Origin: a virus
IMG/VR virus record: IMGVR_UViG_3300030380_003390
Span: 1 to 24,645 of that record
Direction: 5' to 3' (one strand)
Length of the DNA stretch: 24,645 nt
Part shown: one piece after another, positions 13,998-21,715 of the stretch
Numbering within the stretch: the stretch's first letter is position 1
How the letters are laid out: the number at the start of each line of letters is the position of its first letter
Program-made: the position numbers and the translations under genes
The notes under the pieces: generated by a model
The model's input: only the letters and a program-made list of their open reading frames with translations
Told to the model about the DNA's origin: nothing
Database searches by the model: none

Positions 13998-15694
13998 CAG
14001 AAGAATATAAACAGTCGATAGTAGACAGTATTATTGCGCAAAGGCAATTAGTAGAGACTGATCCATTTGTAAAAGAATTAAATGCCTATGTTAAAGAAGA
14101 GATATCTGATTCTTTATTTATTGCAAAAGTAAATACTGCATTGAAGATATACGATACAGCACAATCACAAGATTCTGTATCTGGTTTAGGTATGACCAAT
14201 GTAACAAAAACAGTTTTCACAAATGCACTAAATGACGCAATATCTGCAACCGAACTAGAAGGATCTCCTGCAGGATATTCTCCTGGTATGTACGAAACAT
14301 GGTTAGTTAATACACCAATGAACATAAGAACAGAAATACTAAAAGGTATGGACGTATCTGCAGGTGTTATAGCAGCAGATGAACCAGAAGATTATTTTAA
14401 TTATCTTGTTGATAAGTTAGACGAATGGTATGACTCTACAGGACAAATAGGTGCATTAGTAAAACCTGGTGGCGGTAAAGGTGTTGTTATGTTTTCTACA
14501 GATGAGTATGACAGATATAAAAAGAACTATGACAATCCAGAAGATACTATGCAAATATTTAGAGATGTAGAACCTGGTAGAACAAAAGTACCTAAGCAAG
14601 GATTTAGAGCAGAACCTACAGTTTTATATGAACCTATTATGTCAGGTGAAGCAGGCAATTATGAATTTAGTGGTGAGTATAACGATAGAGTTAAAGACAT
14701 AAGTGATAAAACATACAAGACTGTAAAAGAAGCAGGCGGTGCTATATCAATAATTAATAATGCTACAGGAGAAGTAGAACAAAAAGTTGTAACAGATAGT
14801 GAATTTGTACAAATATCAGAAGGTCAATTAGAAGGTGGATACACAGTAATACAGAGTCAAGAAGCAGCAATAGTAAATCAAGCAAAAGAATCTTTATTAG
14901 GACAAAGTGCGTTTTCTGGTAATTATGGTTTGTTTGGTGGTATTACACCAGGATATTCTGTATATAAGAATCCTGATTTAGCAGCAGTGTTTGAAGAAGG
15001 CAGAGAACTTACACCTAGTGACATGGCAGCAGAAACAATAACACTTACAGAAGAAGATGTAAAAAATAGATATGGTAATCAAGATCATATACAAATAGGT
15101 TTTAACATGTTGCCACAAGAGAGATTAGCTGTACAAACAGATTTATTACAAGCAGGATATTTAAGTTATGATGATTGGTTTTTTGAGCAAGGTAGTTGGG
15201 GATCAGCAAGTCAATCAGCTATGTTATCAGCTATGACAAATGCTAATTATGAGTTAGCAGATATAGGTACACACCTTGCAGCAGAAAAAGATAGATTATA
15301 TAAACGACCACCTTTACTACCTAAAGTGTTTGTAGAACCTAGTCCATCAGCTATAAAGACAGAGATAGATGGTGCATTACGTTCTATAGGTATTGACAGA
15401 GAATTGTCAGAAGCAGAGATGGTTGCTTTATCAGATTTTTATGTATCTAGTAGTAAGAACTACGAAACAGCAGTTGCAGATTTTAACAAGAATTATGATT
15501 TAGCGCAACGTATGTTTCCAGGTGCAGATAAAAACCTTACTGTTCCAGAGACACCGACTGCTAGTCTAGAAGAATACGCTGACGGCTTATTTGGTGCAGA
15601 ATCAGCAGCAATGGAAAAAGCTGAAAAGGAACGTAATGATCTTAGCTACTTGTTTACTACTCTCGACACTATGTCCAGGTTGGCTAGTGGTTAG
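13994..15694 (+). CDS. Probable virion protein (566 aa), GTG start
   Basis: GTG 13994 overlaps the previous TGA by 4 bases and follows GGGAGA. The protein is acidic, with helical ends and a strand-rich centre about residues 195-285 (including IINNATGEVEQKVV). The C-terminal third (about 430-566) is helical with several Tyr/Phe/Trp patches. No catalytic motif. Its position between the giant protein and the lysozyme, and similar composition, suggest it works with them, perhaps as a partner in the ejected complex. The last 58 bases may also be read in another frame as an N-terminal extension of the lysozyme. Confidence 0.6.
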   Translation: MTEEYKQSIVDSIIAQRQLVETDPFVKELNAYVKEEISDSLFIAKVNTALKIYDTAQSQDSVSGLGMTNVTKTVFTNALNDAISATELEGSPAGYSPGMYETWLVNTPMNIRTEILKGMDVSAGVIAADEPEDYFNYLVDKLDEWYDSTGQIGALVKPGGGKGVVMFSTDEYDRYKKNYDNPEDTMQIFRDVEPGRTKVPKQGFRAEPTVLYEPIMSGEAGNYEFSGEYNDRVKDISDKTYKTVKEAGGAISIINNATGEVEQKVVTDSEFVQISEGQLEGGYTVIQSQEAAIVNQAKESLLGQSAFSGNYGLFGGITPGYSVYKNPDLAAVFEEGRELTPSDMAAETITLTEEDVKNRYGNQDHIQIGFNMLPQERLAVQTDLLQAGYLSYDDWFFEQGSWGSASQSAMLSAMTNANYELADIGTHLAAEKDRLYKRPPLLPKVFVEPSPSAIKTEIDGALRSIGIDRELSEAEMVALSDFYVSSSKNYETAVADFNKNYDLAQRMFPGADKNLTVPETPTASLEEYADGLFGAESAAMEKAEKERNDLSYLFTTLDTMSRLASG

Positions 15695-16448
15695 CGAACA
15701 AGATATGACAATATCTCCTGAAGGTATTGAATTTTTAAAAAATAAAGAAAAATTAGAATTAGAAGCATACGACGACGGTACAGGTGTGCAAACTATTGGT
15801 TATGGTCATACAGGTAGATCATCTGGTACTCCAGTAAAACCAGGCACAAAAATAACAATAGAACAAGCTGAACAATTATTACTAAATGATTTAAAAGAAC
15901 ACGAGTTAAGAGTAAGAAATCGTATGAATAATTATGGTATTACATTAGATCAAAGAGCTTATGATTACATGGTAATTGCAACATTTAATAGAGGTAGCGC
16001 TGTAGCAAATGAATCTTTTTACAAAGCAGCAGCTAATAAAGATTATGGAAAACTTGCTGTGCTTATGTTAGATAGTATTAGTGGATCAGACAAAAATGTA
16101 AAAGAAGGTTTAACAATAAGAATAAACGATGAAATAGAGTATTTACAAACAGAGCCACAACCTACAACAACTACTACATCTACTACAACTTCTACAATTC
16201 CTAGCACTACAACAACTACAACACCTAAGGTTGAAGATAACGAAACACCTTTAGAAGATGAACGTAGAAGAAAACAACGTGAAGCGTTAGCAAAAAAAAC
16301 ATTTATAGAAGATGACGTAGAAGAAGTATTTAAATCTTTCCAAACTATTGTTAAACAATTTTTTGGCATAATACCTGGTGGTCCTAAAGCAGAAGGTAAG
16401 TATGGATTACTAGGTGATCAAATATCTAAGATGGTAAAGAGGGACTAA
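15687..16448 (+). CDS. GH24-type lysozyme (muramidase) with Thr/Ser linker and C-terminal domain
   Basis: Hydrolyses the sugar backbone of peptidoglycan. From GTG 15687 (253 aa) the catalytic triad of T4-type lysozymes is complete: Glu 21, Asp 30 and Thr 36, spaced E-x8-D-x5-T, followed by IGYGHT (37-42); the helical part with ATFNRGSA matches the family's usual FN.G stretch. A 20-residue Thr/Ser linker (about 160-179) joins an unassigned charged C-terminal domain of about 70 residues. GTG 15687 overlaps the previous stop by 8 bases. An in-frame ATG 15636 with a better AAAAGGA site would add a 17-residue extension with a hydrophobic run (ILATCLLLSTLCPGWLVV). No holin gene adjoins, and it lies among virion genes, so it may be virion-borne, an endolysin, or both. 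Confidence 0.85.
   Translation: MVSEQDMTISPEGIEFLKNKEKLELEAYDDGTGVQTIGYGHTGRSSGTPVKPGTKITIEQAEQLLLNDLKEHELRVRNRMNNYGITLDQRAYDYMVIATFNRGSAVANESFYKAAANKDYGKLAVLMLDSISGSDKNVKEGLTIRINDEIEYLQTEPQPTTTTTSTTTSTIPSTTTTTTPKVEDNETPLEDERRRKQREALAKKTFIEDDVEEVFKSFQTIVKQFFGIIPGGPKAEGKYGLLGDQISKMVKRD
16164..16223 (+). repeat. ACA/ACT-rich microsatellite encoding the Thr/Ser linker
   Basis: Twenty codons, 15 of them Thr (ACA or ACT) with a few Ser, one Ile and one Pro. The run is in frame in the lysozyme gene and separates the catalytic domain from the C-terminal domain. Repeats of this kind can change length by slippage. Confidence 0.75.
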
Positions 16449-18331
16449 TGGCAAGAGATCCAAAAGACGATCCATATTATAATCCTGATTTTTCTCCTGA
16501 AGTAAATGAAGTTACAAATGATTTTACGTACAAAAAATTTGCAGATAAACAAGTTACTGGTGACGCAGTAATAATAAGAAAAAGAAATAACTTAGGTGAT
16601 TTTGATGTATTGCTTATTAAAAGAAAAAGAGGACCACATCAAGGTGGATTTGCATTACCAGGTGGTATATACGAAGAAGGTATGGATACACTAGAAGATT
16701 TTATTGGTAGAGAAGCATTAGAAGAAGTTGGTTTACAAGAGTCAGATATTGTAAATAGTTTTGACTTAGAACCTAAATTAGACAGATTTGATTGGGACGC
16801 AAGAGCAGGTAAAGGTGTAGATGTTTATGGCAAAGTATTTATAGTAGATGGTGACTTTGTACCTATAGCAGCAGATGACGCTTTGTCAGCACAGTTTATA
16901 AATATAGATGATATTGTAAGTGGCAAAGTAGATCTTGCATTTGGTCACGCAGAATGGATATTTGATAGCTATGGTCGTGGTAAAGCAGCAGAATTTACTG
17001 TAGGTAAAGGTCGTGACGATCACATGAAACTTGCAGAAATTGTTAAAGAAAACAAAAAACGTAACCAAGATTTTATATTAGAAGTAAACGAAAAAAGAAA
17101 ATTTGATAATTTTAATATTATTGATTTAACACTAGACAGTGAGTTTGATATGTCAGCACCAGATGATGTTGGTGAATTATTTAAAGCTGATCCAGAAGTA
17201 AATCAGTCAGGCGCTATGGACGCATTGTCTAATGCACTTCCAGATAATTTAGATGAAACAGATTTATCTGATGAAGATAAACGTATGATAGAAAAATACA
17301 GAGAAGATAAAGCAGACTTTGAGAAATTAGTAACAGAAGGTCAAGCAGAAATAACAGATGATGACATTGCAGATTTAGGACTTGAAGAAAATGATTTATC
17401 TGACGGTGACGCAATGACAGAAAAATTTTTAGATGAAGGTGATAGTTTAGATTTAACAGATGAAGAGAGAGCAGCATTACTAGATGATATTGAACAAATA
17501 GACAAAGCTAATGATCCTAGAAGGTTAGGCGGATTAGATCCTAATGCAGAAATACCTGATTCACCAAAAGATCTAGGTGACGAAGATTTACTTGATCTAG
17601 CAAGAGAATTAGGAATAGTAGAAGAAGGACCTATGGATATATCAGGATTGTCTGATGACGCAAAAGGTTTAATAGGTGATCTTGCTGATGATGAAACAAA
17701 AGCACAGTTTTATGATTTAAATGATATAGAAAATTTTGCTAATGGTAATCAAAGAATTTCAGCAGAACAAGCTAAAGAACTACAAGATATGACTGGAATG
17801 TTTCTAGATAAAACAGATGAAGTAGTAAATAAATTACCAATAGAAAAAGTTGTTAAAACTAGATTAAAGAAAAAATTAGCAGAAATGACAGTAAAATGGA
17901 CAACATTTTCTGGTGCAGGTGAGTTGTTAGATATATATGAAACAGGTGTTTTATTGTTTTACGGACTTGTTGCAGCAAAACCAGAGCTAGAAAAACTTGC
18001 TACAAACTATATGATTGATATGTACAACACAATGGCAGAGCCATACGGTGCAAAAATTAACAGAGAAGAATATACACCTGATTGGAATTATATAAACGAG
18101 CAGTTAGAAAACGCAGAGAAGATTACACCTACAGATATAATTATTAAAAAAACAGGAGAAGTTATAGAAGGTGCTGCTGAAACTGGTATGGTTACAGGTT
18201 TTGGCTATGTACCAACAACTAAGGATAAATTGAACAAAACATTGGTTCAACCAAAACCAGTAGAAGAGAAGGTTGAGGATCCAATGTATGATAGAATAAG
18301 AAGAACATTTAGTGGAAAGTTTACAAAGTAA
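16448..18331 (+). CDS. Nudix-domain protein fused to a long acidic virion-type protein (627 aa)
   Basis: Starts on TAATG after GAGGGA. Residues about 35-180 form a Nudix hydrolase domain: strands with VLLIKRKRGPHQGGFALPGG (54-73), then the Nudix box ending in REALEEVGL (88-96). Between GG and RE lie 14 residues, one more than in the common box, and Met 79 stands where Glu is usual; the same 14-residue spacing occurs in CoA-pyrophosphatase-type members. The metal-binding EALEE helix is intact, so activity on a nucleoside-diphosphate-type substrate is plausible, but the substrate is unknown. The remaining about 430 residues have a very acidic middle (about 200-420, many Asp/Glu) and a helical C-terminus. 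Such proteins are normally small free enzymes; here it stands in the structural block. Confidence 0.75.
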   Translation: MARDPKDDPYYNPDFSPEVNEVTNDFTYKKFADKQVTGDAVIIRKRNNLGDFDVLLIKRKRGPHQGGFALPGGIYEEGMDTLEDFIGREALEEVGLQESDIVNSFDLEPKLDRFDWDARAGKGVDVYGKVFIVDGDFVPIAADDALSAQFINIDDIVSGKVDLAFGHAEWIFDSYGRGKAAEFTVGKGRDDHMKLAEIVKENKKRNQDFILEVNEKRKFDNFNIIDLTLDSEFDMSAPDDVGELFKADPEVNQSGAMDALSNALPDNLDETDLSDEDKRMIEKYREDKADFEKLVTEGQAEITDDDIADLGLEENDLSDGDAMTEKFLDEGDSLDLTDEERAALLDDIEQIDKANDPRRLGGLDPNAEIPDSPKDLGDEDLLDLARELGIVEEGPMDISGLSDDAKGLIGDLADDETKAQFYDLNDIENFANGNQRISAEQAKELQDMTGMFLDKTDEVVNKLPIEKVVKTRLKKKLAEMTVKWTTFSGAGELLDIYETGVLLFYGLVAAKPELEKLATNYMIDMYNTMAEPYGAKINREEYTPDWNYINEQLENAEKITPTDIIIKKTGEVIEGAAETGMVTGFGYVPTTKDKLNKTLVQPKPVEEKVEDPMYDRIRRTFSGKFTK

Positions 18332-19573
18332 ATGCCAGTAGTAGAGAAATCAGAAAATAAATTAATAAATACTATATCTAAAGATTTTGAGATATGGGAA
18401 GAGATAACAGAATTTGGTAGTAAATTTTATTTAGTAGCACAATTACCTGAATTTGAAGGTGCCGCAGGTGCTTTTACATGGCGTTATGATATAACAGATT
18501 ATAACGTTATAAAGGATAAAACAGCTAGTGGGGATTTAGTAGCAAATGTTGTTGTTGATAGTAATTACAATATTGTAGAAGGTACTTCAGATATTACAGG
18601 AGAAGAATATAACAATAGTTTTTATTTTGGTAATGCTAGCCAGTTATTATTTAACACAGCAGAACCAGGCGCACAACCTTATGATCATCTTGTAAATGCA
18701 CTTATGGAAGAATCCAAATATAGTGAATGGATATTATCAGAGACTGATGATGGTAGATTAGATTTTTTAGCAATAGCAATAGAAGCAGCGTTAGAAGGAC
18801 AACAAGTACGAGCAGCAGATTTAGAACGTACTACATGGTGGCAAACACATACACCTCAAGAGAGAGCAGCGGCAGAATTATTTGCAAGTGATCCTGCACA
18901 ATACGCACAAAAATCTTTAAATGCACAACAAACTATTGTTGATGGCATGATTGCAAGAGGTGTGCAAACAATTAATCCAGATGTTGTTGCAGGTCTTACT
19001 AAGTTAGTAAACACAGGTGTTATACCTGATGATCAAGAACTAGGAAGAATACTAGACAAAATGGTCAATGATCGTATTAGATATACAATTAGTCCAGAAG
19101 TACAAGCAGTTCTTACAGGACAAAGTTTCGATACTATTTTAGCTACAAATGAATTAGCAAAAACAATTGATCAAAAAATAGGACCTGGTGCTAGTGAGAA
19201 CTATGATTTAGAAGCAATACTACAAGAAGGTCAAGCAAATCCTGCGTGGTATAACGAAGTATTTATACCAGAATTAGAAGGTGCATTTCAAAATAAATAT
19301 TCACAATTTAAAGGTACTAATGTTAAAAGTTATGAAACTGCTGCGGGTGCTTTTAGAAGTGAATGGATTGGTATTACAGGACAAAGAGCTGATGAAACTA
19401 CAAACGAATGGCAAAAGTTTTTAGCAACAAATGATGTCAAAGAACGTGAAGATATAGCATTTGCAGCTGCAGCAAAACTAGGTACACAAAAGTACAGAGA
19501 TACTTTAGAAGCAAGAATGACAAGCGTACTAGGTAAAGCAGGTCAAAGAGCTACAGGAAATAGTAGATTCTAA
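18332..19573 (+). CDS. Probable virion protein (413 aa)
   Basis: ATG 18332 follows the previous TAA directly, with a weak GGAAAG upstream. The N-terminal part (about residues 1-90) is strand-rich, the rest helical and Ala/Gln-rich, with ERTTWWQTHTPQERAAAEL around 172-190. No membrane or catalytic motif. It ends on a TAATG shared with the next gene. Composition and place suggest an internal or tail-associated protein of the same group as its neighbours; no family recognised. Confidence 0.6.
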   Translation: MPVVEKSENKLINTISKDFEIWEEITEFGSKFYLVAQLPEFEGAAGAFTWRYDITDYNVIKDKTASGDLVANVVVDSNYNIVEGTSDITGEEYNNSFYFGNASQLLFNTAEPGAQPYDHLVNALMEESKYSEWILSETDDGRLDFLAIAIEAALEGQQVRAADLERTTWWQTHTPQERAAAELFASDPAQYAQKSLNAQQTIVDGMIARGVQTINPDVVAGLTKLVNTGVIPDDQELGRILDKMVNDRIRYTISPEVQAVLTGQSFDTILATNELAKTIDQKIGPGASENYDLEAILQEGQANPAWYNEVFIPELEGAFQNKYSQFKGTNVKSYETAAGAFRSEWIGITGQRADETTNEWQKFLATNDVKEREDIAFAAAAKLGTQKYRDTLEARMTSVLGKAGQRATGNSRF

Positions 19574-20871
19574 TGAGTATATTACAAAGATTTTTAGAAA
19601 TAGAGAGACAATATAGACCACCTACAAATCCTGTATTGACTGGCGATAGAGAGCTAAGTGCTGATGATGATATAGGTGCTATTAGAGAAGAAGCAGCACA
19701 AAGTGAAGCAGTACAAGCTGCAAGAAGACGTAGAGAGTTTATAGCACAACAAGAAGCCGATAGACAAGCAGCAGCATTAAGAGCGCAAGAAGAAGCTGCA
19801 GCAGCACAAGCATTACAAGACGCAGAAGCAGCAGCAGCAAGAGAAGCAGAAGCTGCAAGGATTGCTGCACAAAACGCAGCTAATGAAGCAGAAGCAAGAA
19901 GACTTGCACAAGAAGCAGAACGTTTAAGATTAGAGCAATTACGTCTACAAAATTTAGCTAACAATCAACCACCACCTCCTCCTCCTGGACAACAAATAAT
20001 AATTCCTGGTGATCCTGTAGAAGACTTTGATGGTTTAACATTTGCAAAAGAAAATTATTCATGGTTAGGCGATGAACTTATAACAAAATTTATAGATGAA
20101 TTTAATACAAACGGTGGTGATGAACAAGAAGCAATAAGATCTGTAAGAACTACACAAGCATACAAAGACAAGTTTCCAGGTATATTTAGAGAAGATGGTG
20201 TAACTATACGTTCAGAATCTCCTACACCAGAGTTAGATTATATAAAAAGAAGAGAAGATTATTCTAACTTATTACAAGATTACAATTTAAATCCTGACTT
20301 TTTTGAAGGACAAATTGAAACATTATTTATGAATGATGTGTCACCTAGAACATTTGAAGATAGATTAAGTACAGCTTATAACGCATTGTTTAATCAGTTC
20401 GACGCAGTAAAACAATACTATGTTAACAATTATCCTAATGTGTTTCCTAGTACAGAAGACATAACAGATGAAACTATATTTGCTAGTTTTATATCAGAAG
20501 ACTTATCAGAAGAAATTATTCAACAACGTGTAGATGTATCACAAATTGGTGGTGCTTTTGCAGAACAAGATTTTGCCATATCTTCAGAGCAAGCTACAAG
20601 ATTAGTTAGCGCAGGTTTGACAGGTACTGGTGCGCAACAGTTAGCAGCTAGAGCTGAAACACAATTACCAAGACTACAAAGATTAGCTAGAAGATTTACA
20701 GGTAGAGAAGATATATTTGGTTTGTCAGAATTTATTGAATCAGAAGTATTCGGTTCAGGTGTAGCAGATCAAATAAGAGACAGACTAGAAGCAGAAGCAC
20801 AAACAGCATTTACAAGAGAAGGTGGTGCTGCTGTTACTGCTGCAGGTGTAACTGGACTAGAGGAGGTCTAA
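19573..20871 (+). CDS. Coiled-coil virion protein with Ala-rich N-terminus (432 aa)
   Basis: Starts on TAATG with AGGAAA upstream. Residues about 35-128 form a long, highly regular Ala/Glu/Arg/Gln coiled coil. A poly-Pro run (about 133-138) then separates the C-terminal part. That part has a repeated-looking helical pattern around 155-200 and 210-235 (RTTQAYKDKFPGIF, then ELDYIKRREDYSNLL); this AYK..F.G plus Y...Y pattern recurs in large internal virion proteins of uncultured phages. Its reverse strand carries a long Ala/Ser-coding shadow that is not a gene. The call as a virion protein is inferred from composition and context. Confidence 0.6.
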   Translation: MSILQRFLEIERQYRPPTNPVLTGDRELSADDDIGAIREEAAQSEAVQAARRRREFIAQQEADRQAAALRAQEEAAAAQALQDAEAAAAREAEAARIAAQNAANEAEARRLAQEAERLRLEQLRLQNLANNQPPPPPPGQQIIIPGDPVEDFDGLTFAKENYSWLGDELITKFIDEFNTNGGDEQEAIRSVRTTQAYKDKFPGIFREDGVTIRSESPTPELDYIKRREDYSNLLQDYNLNPDFFEGQIETLFMNDVSPRTFEDRLSTAYNALFNQFDAVKQYYVNNYPNVFPSTEDITDETIFASFISEDLSEEIIQQRVDVSQIGGAFAEQDFAISSEQATRLVSAGLTGTGAQQLAARAETQLPRLQRLARRFTGREDIFGLSEFIESEVFGSGVADQIRDRLEAEAQTAFTREGGAAVTAAGVTGLEEV

Positions 20872-21044
20872 TGTTTAAATGGGTAAGAGCTAGAAATAAA
20901 AAAGGTCATTTTATATCTGACAAGGCATGGACTTTTTGGAATGACGCTTATAAAATTAAATTAACACAACAAGGAAAAACTATCGTAACAGTGATTTTAT
21001 GTGTTATAATAATTGTACTGGCGTGGTCAGTTTCCGCCAGATAA
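20871..21044 (+). CDS. One-helix membrane protein (57 aa), holin candidate
   Basis: ATG 20871 shares a base with the previous TAA and has AGGAGG at 20861-20866, a full Shine-Dalgarno. Residues 1-35 are basic and aromatic and would stay in the cytoplasm; residues about 37-56 (TIVTVILCVIIIVLAWSVSA) are a transmembrane helix close to the C-terminus. This tail-anchored layout occurs in small holins and in other phage membrane proteins. It is the only membrane protein in the late block, so it is the best holin candidate in this window; no sequence family confirms it. Confidence 0.65.
   Translation: MFKWVRARNKKGHFISDKAWTFWNDAYKIKLTQQGKTIVTVILCVIIIVLAWSVSAR
21002..21010 (+). promoter_or_regulatory. 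Possible extended -10 promoter for scaffold/capsid genes
   Basis: TGT TATAAT (21002-21010) is an extended -10 with a perfect hexamer, lying inside the 3' end of the membrane protein gene. No good -35 is seen 16-18 bases upstream, as is allowed for extended -10 promoters. A transcript would begin near 21017 and carry a leader of about 200 bases before the scaffold gene. The bases also encode a Val-Ile-Ile stretch, so chance is possible. Confidence 0.3.
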
Positions 21045-21224
21045 ATAATAGAACGACAACTCTGGATTAGGTTCCTACGTCTGATCCACGTAATAAATTC
21101 GTAGAGGTGTTGTATGCGATGTTACAGCGCCCATTCAACATGTAATAAAATACTGTAATCACTCCCAATATGTACCACACCTTATTGGAGTTAAGTGTAA
21201 TAGTGTGAGAAATGGAGAATATCA
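21045..21224 (+). promoter_or_regulatory. Structured leader before the scaffold gene
   Basis: This 180-base gap has no gene. It contains TACGT/ACGTA with a 7-base loop (21076-21092), enclosed by pairable ACAAC and GTTGT flanks, and ACTCC-AAT pairing with ATTGGAGT (21161-21169 with 21184-21191, one bulged base). The scaffold ribosome binding site GGAG (21214-21217) lies beyond these stems. A role in setting high expression of the scaffold and capsid genes is an inference. Confidence 0.35.
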
Positions 21225-21683
21225 ATGACTGATAATCAAGAAAACGAGACAATGGAAAACACAGAAAACAACGAAGGCATAAAAGGTTTAAGGGATAAAC
21301 TTAAATCTGTAGAAGCAGAGAATAAAGAACTTAAGAATGTCGTTAAGACTTCTTTGTTTAAAGATGTTGGATTAGATCCCAACTCTGGCACAGGTAAGAT
21401 GGCTTACGATCTTTATGATGGTAAACCAGATACTGCAGAGTTAGGTGCATGGTTAAAAGAAACTTACAATATTGATACTGAAGTACAGCAGAACAACGAA
21501 GTAGCTGCTGCGAAGATCATGGAGAGTGACCAAAAACTAGAATCTATACAGCAATATTCACAAGCTATTAAAAATCCTGACATGGCAGAACGTGTTAATG
21601 AAATTATTTCTGATCCGAATACGTCAGTAAGAGATAGTCTTAGAGCAAAATTAGCTTTACAAGAACAAGAGAAACGCAACTAA
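21225..21683 (+). CDS. Capsid assembly scaffold protein
   Basis: 152 residues, acidic and helical. Residues about 20-45 form a coiled coil (GLRDKLKSVEAENKELK), followed by GLDPNSGTGKMAYDLYDG around 50-67, and a helical C-terminus ending in Lys/Gln/Glu/Arg. Size, charge, coiled-coil start and the place immediately before the major capsid gene fit a scaffold that shapes the procapsid and then leaves it. The ribosome binding site GGAG is 7 bases before the ATG. No protease gene or domain that would remove the scaffold is recognised nearby. Confidence 0.75.
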   Translation: MTDNQENETMENTENNEGIKGLRDKLKSVEAENKELKNVVKTSLFKDVGLDPNSGTGKMAYDLYDGKPDTAELGAWLKETYNIDTEVQQNNEVAAAKIMESDQKLESIQQYSQAIKNPDMAERVNEIISDPNTSVRDSLRAKLALQEQEKRN

Positions 21684-21715
21684 ACAACAAGACGCAAGTC
21701 TAGAAGGGAAATAAA

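Noticed and set aside
16043-16369. Reverse-strand frame with long Val runs
   Set aside because: Produced by reading the ACA/ACT Thr linker backwards; not a gene.
19551-19964. 137-codon reverse-strand Ala/Ser/Cys-rich frame
   Set aside because: It mirrors the Ala/Glu/Arg coiled-coil codons of the + strand gene and has the composition expected of such a shadow.
21055-21114. tRNA-like look: 5-pair stem with 7-base loop CTGATCC, enclosed by ACAAC/GTTGT
   Set aside because: Position 37 would be C, there is no T-loop consensus (TTCRANY), no D-arm and no seven-pair acceptor stem.
21067-21252. Reverse-strand frame across the scaffold leader
   Set aside because: No ribosome binding site, opposite to all neighbours, and it overlaps hairpin structures and the scaffold start.
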